A stretch of 64,000 bases of DNA, from assembly GCA_026874595.1 (NCBI GenBank), contig CM049318.1, positions 53,421,250 to 53,485,249 of the forward strand, written 5' to 3'. The stretch is from Sipunculus nudus. Taxonomy: Eukaryota; Annelida; Sipuncula; Golfingiida; Sipunculidae. The translations under genes and the position numbers were made by a program. Positions 24,901-37,557 of the stretch are shown piece after piece; positions within the stretch are counted from its first letter, which is position 1; the number at the start of each line of letters is the position of its first letter. Under the pieces are notes generated by a model. The model ran no database searches, had not been told where the DNA came from, and saw only the letters and a program-made list of their open reading frames with translations.

Positions 24901-25466
24901 AAACGAAGATATTATCATAATTTATGCAGCTTCTCTGTGGGGCCCTGGCCTTACGATGTCTAGCGTGGTCTGTAGTGTGCAGTGTGCTCTTACCGTGTGT
25001 GTCAGCTTAATACGGGCTCAACGCTAATTAATAATAACGCTAATAAATGGATCCCAGGCTTTCTTGAATGTGAAATTACGATGGCAGAGTTGCACAAGTA
25101 CGATTATATACAACGAGGAAGCTGGAATAAAAAATATACCTGGGCCAACTACGAAAGTTTTGTGAAAATATGATATGGAAGTATTAGTTTGGATATTTAG
25201 TACACTAGAGGACCCATCTTTCGGTAAGTTACAAACGACACAATTATTTATATACCTGTTGAAGACACAGTCTTTGCACACACATTTATTCAATACACTA
25301 AAACACTATGCTCGACTTTATTTAAGTAGTAAATAACATAAAACTAGATTAACCCGTAGAAAATTCACGGTTGTATAAGATATATAGATTTTTAATGAGC
25401 TGGTAGGTATTCAGTGTCGCATTTTTTATCCTGACATTTCAGGACCTTTTAATGTGGTTCACTAAT

Positions 25467-25543
25467 GTTACGTCCCCTATTGTAATAACGTCCCGTATTG
25501 TAACAATTTGTAACCCCTAATGTTATTACAATAGGGGCGTAAC
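25467..25543. repeat. 77-bp palindromic element, GTTACG family 4
   Basis: GTTACGTCCCCTATTGTAAT and AACG on the left are matched by the reverse complement (TTATTACAATAGGGGCGTAAC) on the right, giving a nearly perfect hairpin with arms of about 23 bases. The CCCCTATTGTAATAA core is the same as the ends and interior of the larger repeats at 29.6 and 34.5 kb, so this looks like a minimal member of that family. Confidence 0.75.
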
Positions 25544-26299
25544 ACACCTACATGACATAAAAATTACTTGTGCTAGAATTCTCCAGGAAAACCCCTCCAC
25601 TAAACAGTCCGTAAAGAATAGTAGGTTATGCTTATCAAGAACACACAAATAAATGTTTCTTGGAAAAGACGTAATACTTATATAATAGAGTTATAGAGTA
25701 TACGAATTTTTAGTGAGAACGTTTTATAACGTTCTACTAACATGGGTACAACATCATTATTGCTGGAGTTATTATTATATAATAAATATAATGACTGTAT
25801 ATATAGAAGCTACTACTGAAAAATAATTTGATGAAATTATATGGCAATATAGAGAATTGAAAGTTTATTAAAGAAACTTTGTGTAAATTTGACATCACGA
25901 AATATAACGTTGTCCGTTGAAGGTGGTCTCATGCCTGATAACAGACACATTTATGTCTTTTAAGGCTGTTTTAAATTGCACACGAAATTGCAACTTACAG
26001 CTATTCATGTGAAAGACAGGCTTAATTAAATATATTCCAAACGTAATAAATTTTGTCCTGAGCTTTGTTGATTGTCTTTGAGCAAGCAGGTCTGTTAAAA
26101 AAACTGACAGAATTCGTTAGCAGTTTAACACCTTTCAGTGCTTCTTGGTGGCAAAGAATTAATTTTTGCTTTGTCTTCAAGTTACCTAAAAAAGTTTTAT
26201 ATGTGTATGCGGAATTTGTTGAAAATGTGTAAATGATTTGCGTTAAATTGAACACCGATTAAATCTGAAAGTAATCACGATCAATAAAATATGCCTTTT

Positions 26300-26464
26300 T
26301 AAGTCCCCTCCCCCTTTTCAGCCACCGCAACCCTTTTTAAGAGATTCAGACCAATCTAGCGGCCTAGATCCCATTATCCGGACCTGGGGACATTTTTTGT
26401 AGTTTTTGCCATTAGTCCTCGTTGGTATGACCCCTTCTTTTCCTAAATCCTGGATCTGTCTGAG
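26300..26464 (-). mobile_element. hAT-like non-autonomous fragment, copy 1
   Basis: Aligns with 35515-35706: CCCCTCCCCC, CACCGCAACC, TTTTTAAG, ATTAGTC, CCTAAATCCTGGATC. It is truncated at the right end, where copy 2 has GGATCCGCCCCTG. Read on the minus strand copy 2 starts CAGGGGCGGATCCAGGATTT, a terminus type common among hAT-like elements; the superfamily call is inference. Confidence 0.5.
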
Positions 26465-27974
26465 CCATTATAATAAAGGACGATTCTTTGTCCTAGTGTA
26501 GACGCTGCCGATTCATATTAAATTCTTCTGTCATTCGCCAGTTAACCCGTGTTACTAAAGCGCGAGTGTTTATATTTGAGACAATTTAAATATGGCCTCC
26601 TGAATGAGAATGAGATACTGACGGAGGTTTGTAGGTTCTGACAACAGAATCTATTTTTTTTAATGGAATCCATATCAGTATCGGTGTCATGTACTGGTTA
26701 CATGTTCACATGCTTCGACGTCCCTGGAGATTGCGGATTCCCCCCAAAAATATGTGCGCGTCCCCCACCCCGTATTATATTGTATATAGGGCTTCCTTTT
26801 GTACAAACCATTTTACAGCAAACCATAAATTGCCATACCTATGAACTATAAAATGCCAAACCCATAAACCATTAAAACCATGGTTATCATAGAAAGATAG
26901 ATATGATTTAAGGAATAGAAATCAGCATTCCTGTAAACCCATAAAATTATGTCCAACGGTGATTGTGTAACTGCATGGTTACTGGTAACCCAGTGCTGGA
27001 ACAGCTGAAAACCCTCATGCTGAAAGCGGAGTCATGCGGTCTTTGTTTAGCGCTTCATTTAAAAACCTTTACTTCCTTTTGAGGCATTATAATGGATATT
27101 GAGATCAATGGGGGTTATAGCCGAGCGCAAATTGCACAAAGCCATTCACAGGACTCTGGCCTGGACATGACACGCATTTCCACCATTAGACCAATGAGAA
27201 AATCCTAAAGGTGCTTCCTGTAAAAGCGTGACATGCTGGGAGGACCTTTGCCATGACAACATGACACTCAGGCCTTCTGAAATAAACTGATAAGGGCCGG
27301 TCTTCAGTTAATCAAAAATCGACGTTTGGAGTGGCAGTCTGCCGCTAGGAGGACCTTAAAGCACAAAAGAAATAGGGGCACCTCATTGGTTAATATTAAA
27401 ATTATTAATTATGCAGCTTAATAAGAAATAATCCTGCAAAAGAAAACAAATTTGTCCTAGAAAAGCGCAGAATTTGGAGGGTCAGATCAGAGCGGATAAA
27501 GTAAACCATTCTGCGTCCTAATTCTAAAGATATATAATTAAAACGGGCCCAATCACCTATCTGACCTTTACAAACTAAAGGTAATACCTTGCAGCTATTA
27601 AATAAAAATTTATGCCAGAAAAGTGGATATCACTACACACAGGCTGCTTGTTTTGTTTATGTAAACGTGTTAATAATATGTGGAGGCCCGCCGAAACAAT
27701 CAAAACATAATCAACAATGGCACATGGCGGCAAGTCAGATAAGCCAGAGCTTTGCAAATGGCGTTTTGCAACAAGAGACCTTTCTACCTCTGTATATATG
27801 CAACATACCACCTTAGATTACATCTGTTTCCCGTTTGTGAACATTGCCGTGTTAACAAACATGTTGTTGACAAACAAATTCGTACATCCTTCATAGAGGC
27901 CTCATAAAGGGGCCGTCACATATCCAAAACGGAGCCCGCTGACTTCTCTGCGAGATGAAAAGGGCATTTTCGGC

Positions 27975-29635
27975 AGGAATACGGCCAGTGTTTGCTCGTC
28001 AGCTATTCCTTCTGCTCAATCATACTGTTCAAGAATCATGTCCATTGTACACTGGAATATATTATGTAAAGCAGGTCAAAAGGGAGTCTCCTGAATGCAT
28101 ACCTACCATATGGAGACTGGAATGTTGTGAGCAGCCATGAGTCTTTGTGAAGTTGGACACTCCAGTACCCGGATTTCACGTCAGTTTGGAGAAATATCTT
28201 GCATCTGCAAACTTTTGGTTTAGTTCCTCTAACGTAGAAATCTTGTGATGTGGTCGTTTTAATGCAAGATTCAAGAATACAGGGTCTAGGCAGATTCTCA
28301 GACTGCCATCCTTTTTTCGAGTAGGCCAGACTAGAAACCATTCTGTAGGTTCGTTCTCTTGAACTTTGCGATTAATGACATTTTCAACCATCTAATCAAG
28401 ACGTGTCTTAATAGCATCTGTCAGCGCTATCGGTGTTTTTCGTAGTGGATTGATATGTGGTGGATTGGTATGTGGTGGAGCCTCCGGGTCAACGACTAAT
28501 TTCACTTCAGTCTGGAATACACCCTATATAATCAAACTGTTTTGGGTACATTGGTTTTAATTCATCAATACTGTTGGCTGTGCATGCTTCTTGCGTTTGT
28601 TGCACAGTAGACTGATTTGCATGTGTTTATGGCTGCGATGTGACAGCACAGCTTAAAGTCACCAACTTAAGTTTTACACATGAGGTTAGTCCTAGCACTG
28701 CAGCACCTGCTATACATCAACAATATAGAACATTGTTGCTGCCCATGGTCATCCTACTACAGAGTATGTCTATCCCATGACATATAATGGCTGTACCATT
28801 GTAAGCAGTAAGTCGCTTGTCACCTTCTTTAGAGGCTACTTTATGTACTGGAAGGCCTTTTTATGTCTGTTAGTTCACTATACATATTTTCAGAAATATC
28901 CGTAATGGCAAAGTATTCTCTTGAGCACCGGTATCTACCATGAGCTGTAGATTGTGTATCTCAAGCCTTATATTCAATAATCCATTTATCTGTGCGTCGG
29001 CCTCAAAATGATCAGAACTGTCCAAACACCATGCTGAAACGTTCACTTCGTTGTACGTTATAGTTTCAAAAGACTGTGTGAGAGTATCTGCAACTTGTTG
29101 CTCTGTTTGCTATACCAGGAACATTACTATAGGGTTTGTCTGTCTGTGCTGGCCTTGCTTGTCATTTGAACTTTATTTGTGAAGATGATTATAATTTTCT
29201 GGCTTACTCCTATGACCTTTGCCAGGGGTATTCCTAAGACCTTGGTCAGGAGTACTCCTAAGGCCTTGGCCAGGGGTATTCCTAAGACCTTGGCCAGGGG
29301 TCCCCCTGTTTTGGCTATATGTATGTGTTTGACATAAAACATTTAGCCCAATGGTTAAACTTTCCAAAATGTCCACACTCTAATCCTTAAGCAGGATAAA
29401 GTTCTCTGGGGCGGAAGGGATGCTGCTGGGCAAAGTTGTGACACTGACCATTTCTAGTAGTACCCTGAGAGAAACTGTGCACAGTCCTTGAACTTGTAGC
29501 TCCTATGTGAAGCTGCCCTCATATATGCGTGCCAGTCTAACAGCTTCTTCGTATGTATAATGTTTATCTTTCTCCAGCAATTCTTTCTGGTATTCTGGAA
29601 TCTGGGTGCTGGCTATTATAAGTTCAATTAGCCTT
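27975..29635 (-). pseudogene. Ty3/Gypsy gag-protease-RT remnant
   Basis: On the minus strand, in element order, the first recognisable piece is a Gag C-terminal segment, TQIPEYQKELLEKD and EAVRLARIYE, at about 29510-29625. Next is a zinc-knuckle half, CGHFGKFNHWAKC, at 29338-29376, then a TPGQGLRN 8-residue tandem repeat at 29205-29310. An aspartic protease motif, LMVDTGAQENTLP, follows with DTGA at 28924-28935. The reverse transcriptase comes last, with RKKDGSLRICLDP at about 28280-28330, TDVKSGYWSVQL carrying the first catalytic Asp, SPYGRYAFRRLPF and MDMILEQY. The final GIADE at about 27980 replaces the expected ADD box. Stops and frameshifts separate all parts. RNase H and integrase are missing on the left. 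On the right the Gag is cut by the repeat starting at 29636. The order and the DTGA-RT linkage make the Ty3-type call secure. Confidence 0.85.
29205..29310 (-). repeat. 24-bp tandem repeat inside the Ty3 remnant
   Basis: Four copies of a 24-base unit (minus strand ACCCCTGGCCAAGGTCTTAG plus GAAT) encode TPGQGLRN-like octapeptides between the zinc-knuckle and protease regions. Confidence 0.85.
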
Positions 29636-30580
29636 GTTACGACCCCTATTAATTACGTCTCCTATTGTAATAATTATTACATTAGGGGCTGCACTTGTAA
29701 TAACATTTTTGTTACATTAGGGTATGCACTTGTAATAACATTTTTATTACATCAGGGGCTGCACTTGTAATAACATTTTTATTACATCAGGGGATGCACT
29801 TGTTATAACATTTTTATAACATTAGGGGCTGCACCTGTAATAGCATTTTTATTAAATCAGGGGCTGCACTTGTAATTACATTTTTAATACATCACGGGCT
29901 GCACTTGTAATAACATTTTAAGTGCATTAGGGGTTTCGGTTGCAAAGGTTTTGGTACCCCAGCTTTGTTAAATACTGTACACAATACACACATCGAGGCC
30001 TTTAGACATGTAAATTGTAATTTATAATATTATATACTTAAAATAGTTTTTTGACGATCGCTTCATGAATATTATTATTCTTGGGCCAAATTACAATTGT
30101 GATTTTTAACAAAAACCTACCGTTGCCTGAAATAATGTGACTGATATTTACTGCTGTATAATTATCGTTAAAATAATATTTTTGCAAAAGAAATTAAGTG
30201 GAAATGGAAAATTACATGTTCCTTAAAACTTAAAATATAGATATAATTTTTTTAATCTCTAGGGAGAATACAATAGGGAACTGTACTACAAAACAGATTG
30301 GACCAAGCAAACACTATAGGAATAACCATTTCTAATGTAATTACCAGGTGATTAGACTATTGTTATTTAGAGTAATTTTTAAGGTAGTGACATATCAGTT
30401 CATAAAATTCAAATAACACGATATGTATAACCTGGTTTAATCGGATGCTAGAAAATAACAAGTAACGGCGAAATGATACTTACACACACGTGCATATCTA
30501 CACCCATACACATACACAGACACACCGATAATACAGTGGTTATTACATTAGTGAATATTATAAGGTTATTCGGAAAAACC
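29636..30580 (+). repeat. GTTACG family 4, large copy 1, inserted in the Ty3 remnant
   Basis: It starts GTTACGACCCCTATT exactly where the Ty3 Gag stops being recognisable. A minisatellite follows (29660-29945), then a body colinear with 34690-34990: CGGTTGCAAAGGTTTTG, GTTAAATACTG, TTTAGACATGT, AACACCTACCGTTG-like, AAATGGAAATGGAAAA. It ends near ACACCGATAATACAGTGGTT and GGTTATTCGG (30520-30575). No ORF. The insertion point within Gag makes the element younger than the retrotransposon. Confidence 0.65.
29660..29945. repeat. 35-bp minisatellite, about 8 copies
   Basis: The unit GGGGCTGCACTTGTAATAAC plus ATTTTTATTACATCA repeats about eight times with scattered substitutions. Each unit contains the GTAATAACATTTTTATTAC near-palindrome. 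Confidence 0.9.
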
Positions 30581-30599
30581 GCATAATAAATGTCTCTGT

Positions 30600-33500
30600 T
30601 TCTTCTCAACTAATCTGAATTTTATCGAAATATGTGTTGATAAAAATGGAATATGTTTCCTGCCCCAAGGGGCAGCAGGAGGAACAATTGTTAACACATT
30701 GATTAGTCATGTATGGTGGTTTTTGATGTATATCATTATATGGGAGAAATTCAGTCCTTACATTATCGGGGCGAGTGACATTTTTCCAGGTTTGGTAGGA
30801 GATTCGAAGTATATTCAAACCGGAAAATGTAACATTAGCAGTAACATAAAGCTCCAAAGCTAACGGAAGGGCAGCAGATCAGTGCAGCTCAGACAACGTT
30901 AAGCCTCCCCCCCCCCCCAATGAACATAATATGTCCACATATTTCTTTAAACTTTTCATACAGTTAGGTATGGGTCAAAGGTCATGCAGAGCCTATTTAT
31001 TTGGATCCATGATTTTTACTAGAAAGTGTCCTTGGTTTCATATTTGGTTAGTTATACAAATGCTACCAAAATTTCGAGACACAAACCGAACGAAATACAT
31101 GATATCGTAGTAGGGTTATAGACAGCTGTATGACTAAGCTCAATGTATAACATGGGAATATTTACTTTGTCACAAATAGATGTATGTCGTATTATCACCG
31201 TGGTAGGATGATGAAAATAATCGGGTCTATTACATTTAAAGTAAAAGTGCAGTTATTCCTTTGTCCTGATTAGCTTACGTCAATATATGTGGTTGAGGTC
31301 GGAAAAAAATAATCGAACAATTGCATCCCTCCCTCTTTAAGCGGATTCTAATTCATATATTAATAAGGAATATTTAAAAAGAAAACAATGAGCCCAAAAG
31401 TTCCAGGATCTAATTACGTTCATTCATCTTTATTCCCAATTTTTAATGAAAATCTAAAAGAAGATTCACCATTGTTAGTTCTAAACAGTAGTCTTTTAAC
31501 AGACAAAATATTAATGTGTCATGAACTAGGAAGCTAATGTGCATGAAATGTCGAGTTTTTAAACGCAGTTGTATAGGCCGACCGAAACACGTACGTAACA
31601 AAAAAATTCCTGTTTTTGCCTAATAAACAAATACTGAACGGTACATCAAAGAGAGTTTTCCATTGTTTAATATGTGTCTTCCTTTCTACACCGCATCACA
31701 AGAAATTTAAAAAAAAAACTGATCTATACCTACTTTTTATTTTTCAAATATCATTCCACTTTGACAGAGTCAAATGGCTGCACTACTTGAGACGGACACT
31801 GGTATAAAATATAAATATATTTGCTGTGCATCCCCGCCTCTCTTTAATATCAACCAATCTAATTTCATTTGATTAAGCACGTAACATTTTTTTCATTCCT
31901 AACGCGCCCCGACTAGCATTTCTGCTGCTGATGCACGAACTGACAAAGTAATTGTGACTTTAGCCGACAAGCGTTGCTATTAGCCCGTCATGAGTTAAAC
32001 TAGCCTTGGGACGTAGGTGGGCTAAATAATGGACAAAAGAAATGTGAGTTCAATCCAACATTTATAGTAATATATTACTGAATCACTGAAAAATAACAGA
32101 TATTTTGAAAATCCAAATATCGGAGCAGAGAGATAGTGAGAACAAAAAACTTACATGCTTTGTTATACGGGATAAAGTTTCGCTAATTTTAAACATTTAT
32201 AAACTTAAGATGTTAATATAACGATCAATTTATTGGGCAGTTTCAATTTTCCACTCTGATGTAATAATTGCAATACGGTGTAATATATACGCCTTGTGTG
32301 GTGATTTCACTTAAAAGTCTTAACCGACAAGGATCAGCAAAGGATGTAAGAAAATGAGTAAATTTCATAGTGTAAACTGTGCCTTGATATTTCTTAGGAC
32401 CTTGAGAAGTCTTTCCTACAAACCCAAATATCTGCACAATACAATAAAAAAATAATCACCGTGCTCTCCAGGCGGCTGTAGAGGGCTAAGAATATTCAAA
32501 CCAAAGAGAGGAAGGTTTCCCATTGAGCACTCTCGTTTGTCTCGCAGTAAAACTGGTACTCAAAGCGCAATTTACAAGTTTGTTCTCCCAAACCCATACA
32601 TATGCACATGCATAATGTGAAAGAAATAGGTCCATTTTTACCCATTTTTCTACCTTTATGTATTATTATCAGTAATAAGGAGGTTTAAATGCCCCAAACG
32701 GAAAAAGGGCAATAAGATATCGATTAATTATATGGTCATAACAGTCATAAGAACCATCAGTGCCCACACTCTTGAGACGCTTTGCATGATTTTTATCCCA
32801 TAGTTTAAGGGGTTAGACGTAGCCTAGTGGTTCAGGCGTTATAGAACCTCGGAGATTCGCTCTTATGTCTTATCAACAGATTATGTCTTCTGGATTATTA
32901 ATATCTCCGTGCATGTAAAACTGAAATCCAGAAGGCTTAATAATAACATATTATTCTTATCATATGGAGATAGACAGTCCAATACACAGGCCATGGACCT
33001 ATCCTTTAATTAAAAAAAAAATATGCATTATGAATTTCAAGATTATTCATGAATCAAAGCAAGGTCATGAATAATCTAATAATAAAGGTCATGATCCCAT
33101 TAAGAGAGAATTCTTTCCCTTATACATATCTACACATGCAATCTAAAAAAAAATGTCAAATATTCCGAAGGCAGTAACGGTAGCGAGAATGATATTCTCG
33201 ACCTGCAATCATGGGTGTACATGCAGTTATTGATAGCAGAGTACTGCACACAAAACCGTTGCATTTTACCAACTTATGTTTATACAAGATTGAACCTCCT
33301 AGGTAAAGATCTAGTCTGCAGATCCATTTCGAATTTTGAAAAAAAAAAGCGAAACAAACTTTTATAAGCAGGCCTTTATAAATTTGTTTTAAGAAAGCAA
33401 TAATTACCTGTTCTAACCAGCCGATCTCAAACGGAATGACATGAAGTCACATATTTCGGAAAGGTAGATATATAAATGTAAGATTCTTGAATTAATGAGG

Positions 33501-34500
33501 GCATAATGCGCCGATGGTTACCTTTTTAATGTAGTGTAGAAAGTACATAAACTGAATAAAGACCTGATCATCATGGTTGGAGGAAGCATATACACAAAGA
33601 TACAGAAAATGCTATGTTGCAGTGATATTATATTTTGAAATAACCACAGCTGATTCATACAACCAACTGCTGATGAAAAGATCCAAAGCGTAACGTATAG
33701 ACTCCTCAAAGATACATTACAAATAACAAAAATTCAACCCTCGTGCGACACCATACGATTGTTATTACTACAAAGGCTGCGAAATAATATTTACTAATAT
33801 ATTTATTTCATAGTTCTCCCACTGACAGGAGTGGATATGTTGTCCCCACGGGTATTGCAAGAGTTCCAATCGGTTGCTAGGACGAAATCAACATGGCAGC
33901 ATAATTCTGTCATGAGCTGTCATAACATGAATAGGACATAATACAAACTACGACAACAAATAGATGAAGATAAGTGGTAACACTTTTGTACACGAGGCAC
34001 AGGATACTTTTATAGCATGCAAGTCCCACGAAGGTACTATAATTTCGTTATGACATAACGGGTATACATCAGGCCATTCCCTCGTTAACACAGCGCAGCG
34101 CTTTGATTCGTTCGATTTAACATAGGTGAATAATTTGAGAAAGGATATGGGTACGAAATCATTCAATAACTTGTATTAGCTGTCCTTACAATTCTCCCTG
34201 AAGAGCTGCAATTAAGCATTAATTACGCCTCTGTTTAAAAATAAATAGGTTCACACCTGGACCCGGCCACAATGTACATATCAAATACGATGTTGACGTC
34301 CGAATAAGACTTTAACTGCTGGGGTATCATGTCATGAAATACTTTAAGACTAGTGAGTGTAAGTGTACATAAAATACATACACCTCTGACAGACATAAAT
34401 TGCAAGCAATTACAAGAGTTGGGTTTTACGGCAACGTACTTCTTGTGCAGGTAATTAAAAAGGCTTCTTACTGATGATATTGGTTTCTTCAATTTTCTCT
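30600..34500. other. gene-free stretch
   Basis: Nothing coding is supportable. Contents are a poly-C run near 30908, AT-rich unique sequence, and one tRNA-like patch: TAGCCTAGTGGTTCAGGCGT at 32820-32839 (A-box-like) followed by GGAGATTCGCTC (B-box-like) at 32851-32862. That patch is probably a degraded SINE head rather than a tRNA gene because no acceptor stem forms. Confidence 0.5.
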
Positions 34501-34524
34501 AGGTTACTCGCAGTCGTGCGCTGC

Positions 34525-35480
34525 GTTACGACCCCTATTGTAATAACGTCCCCTATTGTAATAATTATTACATTATGGGTTGCGAATGGGTTGTTTCTCA
34601 TAAACCCTATTGTAATAACGTGCACTATTGTTTTAATTATTACTTTAGGGGCTGTATTTGTTATAACAAATTTATTACATTAAGGATCTCGGTTGCAAAG
34701 GTTTTGTACACTAGCTTTGGTGATGAACTGTTAAATACTGTGATACAAAACAAATCGAAAACTTTAGACATGTTAATTGTTATTTATAATGTTATATATT
34801 TAATATAATTGAAAGACCATCGGTCCATGAATATTTTCCTGGATCAAAATACAACTGAGATTTTTACAAACACCTACCGTTGCGGAAATAACATGACTGA
34901 TGATTACTGCTGTGATATAATTTTTAAAATAATATTTTTAGGAAAGAAATTTAATGGAAATGGAAAATTGTCCCTTAAAACTTAAAACATCAACATAACT
35001 TGCGAATACACACACCGATAATACAGTAGTTGTTACATTTGTGGACTTCATTACAATAGTTATTCGGGCCAAAACACTATTATAATAACGTGTCCTATTG
35101 GAATAAATGAGAATGGGCGAGGTAATTATTGTTATTCCTATTGTATATAGTTTATAAAGTACAAACATTTACTTTGTACTAATTGTAATACATATAAACT
35201 AAATAATGGAACTTTGTGAACTAACAATCATCATTTTATGAACAGTAAAGACACCAGTAATACAGTGGTTAGTACACTAGTGAAATAGGGCTTATTGGGA
35301 AAAACACTTTTGTAATAGCGTTAATTGTTGTAATAAAAGAACATTATAGTAATTTTATATATATATATTGTGACTAATGATCATCCTTATATGAACAGTA
35401 AAGACACCAGTAATACAGTCATTATTACATTAGTATACTTTATTACAATAGGGGTTACTCAGGCCCAACCACTCTTGTAA
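34525..35480 (+). repeat. GTTACG family 4, large copy 2
   Basis: The left end is GTTACGACCCCTATTGTAAT and AACG, and near 35441-35459 the complement ATTACAATAGGGGTTAC closes the unit, giving weak terminal inverted repeats over about 935 bp. The body is colinear with copy 1. The right third (35015, 35253 and 35401) holds three tandem units that each start CACC(A/G)TAATACAGT, the last two preceded by ATGAACAGTAAAGACACC. CCCTATTGTAATAACG motifs recur inside. No ORF; non-autonomous. Confidence 0.65.
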
Positions 35481-35514
35481 TAGCTTTGCCCCAGAAGCTG
35501 ATCAAGGCGAATGA

Positions 35515-35706
35515 TCAAGGGGGTCCGGACCGGACCCTCCCCCCCCCCCCCCCTTTTTCAACCGTCGCAACCTTTTTAAGGGTTTCCGGCCTATTTTTGC
35601 GGTCTGGACCCCCCCCCCTTCCGAACCTAGGGAACTTTTTTTAGGTTTTGTCATTAGTCATCCTGGGTTGGACCCCTCCTTTTCCTAAATCCTGGATCCG
35701 CCCCTG
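35515..35706 (-). mobile_element. hAT-like non-autonomous fragment, copy 2
   Basis: The minus strand begins CAGGGGCGGATCCAGGATTT followed by AGGAAAAGGAGGGGTCC, then an interior shared with 26300-26464, and runs into a poly-G stretch (poly-C on plus, 35538-35552). The opposite terminus is not clear. Confidence 0.5.
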
Positions 35707-36529
35707 TTGCCTATTGTAATAAAGGGGCAATGACTCTTTCTATTGTATATGTGCAGTTTATACACAAACCACGTTGTAAAATTGATACAATAAATAAATA
35801 ATTATGCCTTCGGAATACAAGAGATGATTAAGAAATTGGGTTTACGTATTGTCAAATCAAAAAAAGAATATATTTATGATAATAGTCATTGTTATAAGCA
35901 TCAATCTATATGTTGTATACAGAAATTAACAGTTCTTCACCAAAGCTGGTGTACAAAAACCTTTGCTACCGCAACGCTTGCTGTATTAAAATTTTATTAC
36001 AATTGGGATTACAATGCAACCCTTCATGCTATATTTATAACAAAAGTGCACGTTATTACTTTGGAAGTTATAAGAAACAGCGAAATATAGCAATATACAG
36101 TACATGTTTCAACAAGGTGTAACAAAAACTGCTGAGCCATAATTATATAACAAGCTCCCATGTGCATGGCGTGGGATTTATACGCTTCTAGGCATATTAA
36201 AATGGTAACCAATCATTAGGCTCTAATATGCTGTCATAACACACAGAAAATAATATCGTGGCAGGACGCAACTTGTAGTAATTGGTGAACCCTTATGGGT
36301 TTTTAATTCCATCCAAATAGACCATGTCAACCGACAATCCTACCTACAAACACGGGCCACGTGTATGCAGAGTAGTGGTGGAGCGGTTCGGCCGAGAAGA
36401 TATGGAAAAAAGTCAAGGAAACAGTATTGTATTTTGAAACCGAAAATGCGTTTAGACCATAGTCCTACAAACAATTGCTGATTTAATTAGCTCTGATAAG
36501 CCTTGTACTTGCTATGTACGGTCTCGAGC

Positions 36530-36986
36530 TTACTTTGGTTGGCTTCATATTCGCGAGGCTGAAATTTCGCGGTTTCTAGGACGTTTCGCGAGGGTTTCAT
36601 TTTTGCAATTGCATCAGAATCTGTATAATCGAAGTACACAGTATTTGCATTTATTATAAAAATATAAATAAATCCTACATTACCTTACTTAATACCACTA
36701 TAGTCATTGTATTACGACCTGTGTCATAGTTGATGTTTTGACAATTATTATTGCATGTTTGCATGAGAAGGTTTAGATACCATGCAACCACATATTATAT
36801 TGTTGATTAACAAACAATGTTTCCAGAAGTGTGATAACAAATCCATTTGTGCAAATGCATCATACCCTCTTGTTCATCCTAGATAAAAGTGCAGCTTATT
36901 CCCGAGGGATTCATATACGCGATTACTTCCTATTCGCAAATATCTCAAAATTAGAACCCTCGCGAACACAAAGGTTACCACAGTAA
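36530..36986. mobile_element. CGCG-rich terminal inverted repeat element
   Basis: TTACTTTGGTTGGCTTCATA then TTCGCGAGG on the left is matched by the complement of TTACTGTGGTAACCTTTGTG then TTCGCGAGG at the right end, about 29-base imperfect inverted repeats enclosing 457 bp. Several further TTCGCGA-type motifs lie just inside the left end. No ORF. The flanking duplication is unclear. Confidence 0.6.
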
Positions 36987-37036
36987 ATAATATACTTGTG
37001 CACATGAAGTTCAAGTGAGAATTCTTTTATAAAAAA

Positions 37037-37310
37037 AACATTATGCGTTCCCCCACATGGGGCCTAGACAAAGAGTCTTCTGGGGTTTCCAACTGATGAA
37101 CATCCAACCTAGAGCTGGCCATGAAAAAAATGTCTCCTCAAGGTGAAGGCCAGCCACTGCTAGGGTCTGTCCTTGAGACTTATTAACTGACATAGCAAAA
37201 CTAAGTCTGAAGTAAAACTACTGTCGTTTGAATGTAAAGGTAACTTCATATGGAGTAAGAGGAATCTTTGGAATAAAGAAAACGGAGTCGGTGAAATCAT
37301 GTGTCCATTT
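37037..37310 (-). pseudogene. Helitron helicase C-terminal remnant
   Basis: The minus strand reads VFFIPKIPLTPYEVTFTFKR, a stop, then FRLSFAMSVNKSQGQTLAVA and GLHLEETFF. A frame change near 37110 follows, then HGQL-stop-VGCSSVGNPRRLFV and APCGGTHNV. NKSQGQTL is superfamily 1 helicase motif VI as found in Pif1-type Helitron helicases, and the HGQLYVA.SR.G-like continuation is also conserved there. Two stops and one frameshift make it a fragment. No Rep domain, CTRR end or hairpin was found nearby. Confidence 0.8.
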
Positions 37311-37354
37311 CGATCACAGGAGTGCGCATACTGATCTGTTATGGTCGTCTGTTA

Positions 37355-37425
37355 GGCCAAAAAATATATGTTTCCCAGGCAGCGCCCGCGTCACCTTAGA
37401 CCCCGCGTCAAACATTTTATTGCCA
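37355..37425 (+). mobile_element. MITE family 1, partial copy E
   Basis: GGCCAAAAAATATATGTTTC, CCAGGCAGCGCCCGCGTCAC and CCCCGCGTCAAACATTTTAT match the left 70 bases of copies B-D. It is preceded by TTA, again consistent with a 3-bp TWA target. The rest is missing. Confidence 0.65.
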
Positions 37426-37557
37426 AATGACAGCGTCAGTTAGTTTCCCTCCTAATGATACTTCAGCCATTTTTTTACCAATGAATATACTTCAAACACA
37501 GAAAATTCCTCTAAAACATTTGACCGTCAGACTGCAGCGTCGTTTAGTTATGACTAT

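Noticed and set aside
32806-32880. Candidate tRNA gene
   Set aside because: A-box- and B-box-like sequences are present, but no acceptor stem or anticodon arm forms; treated as a degraded SINE head.
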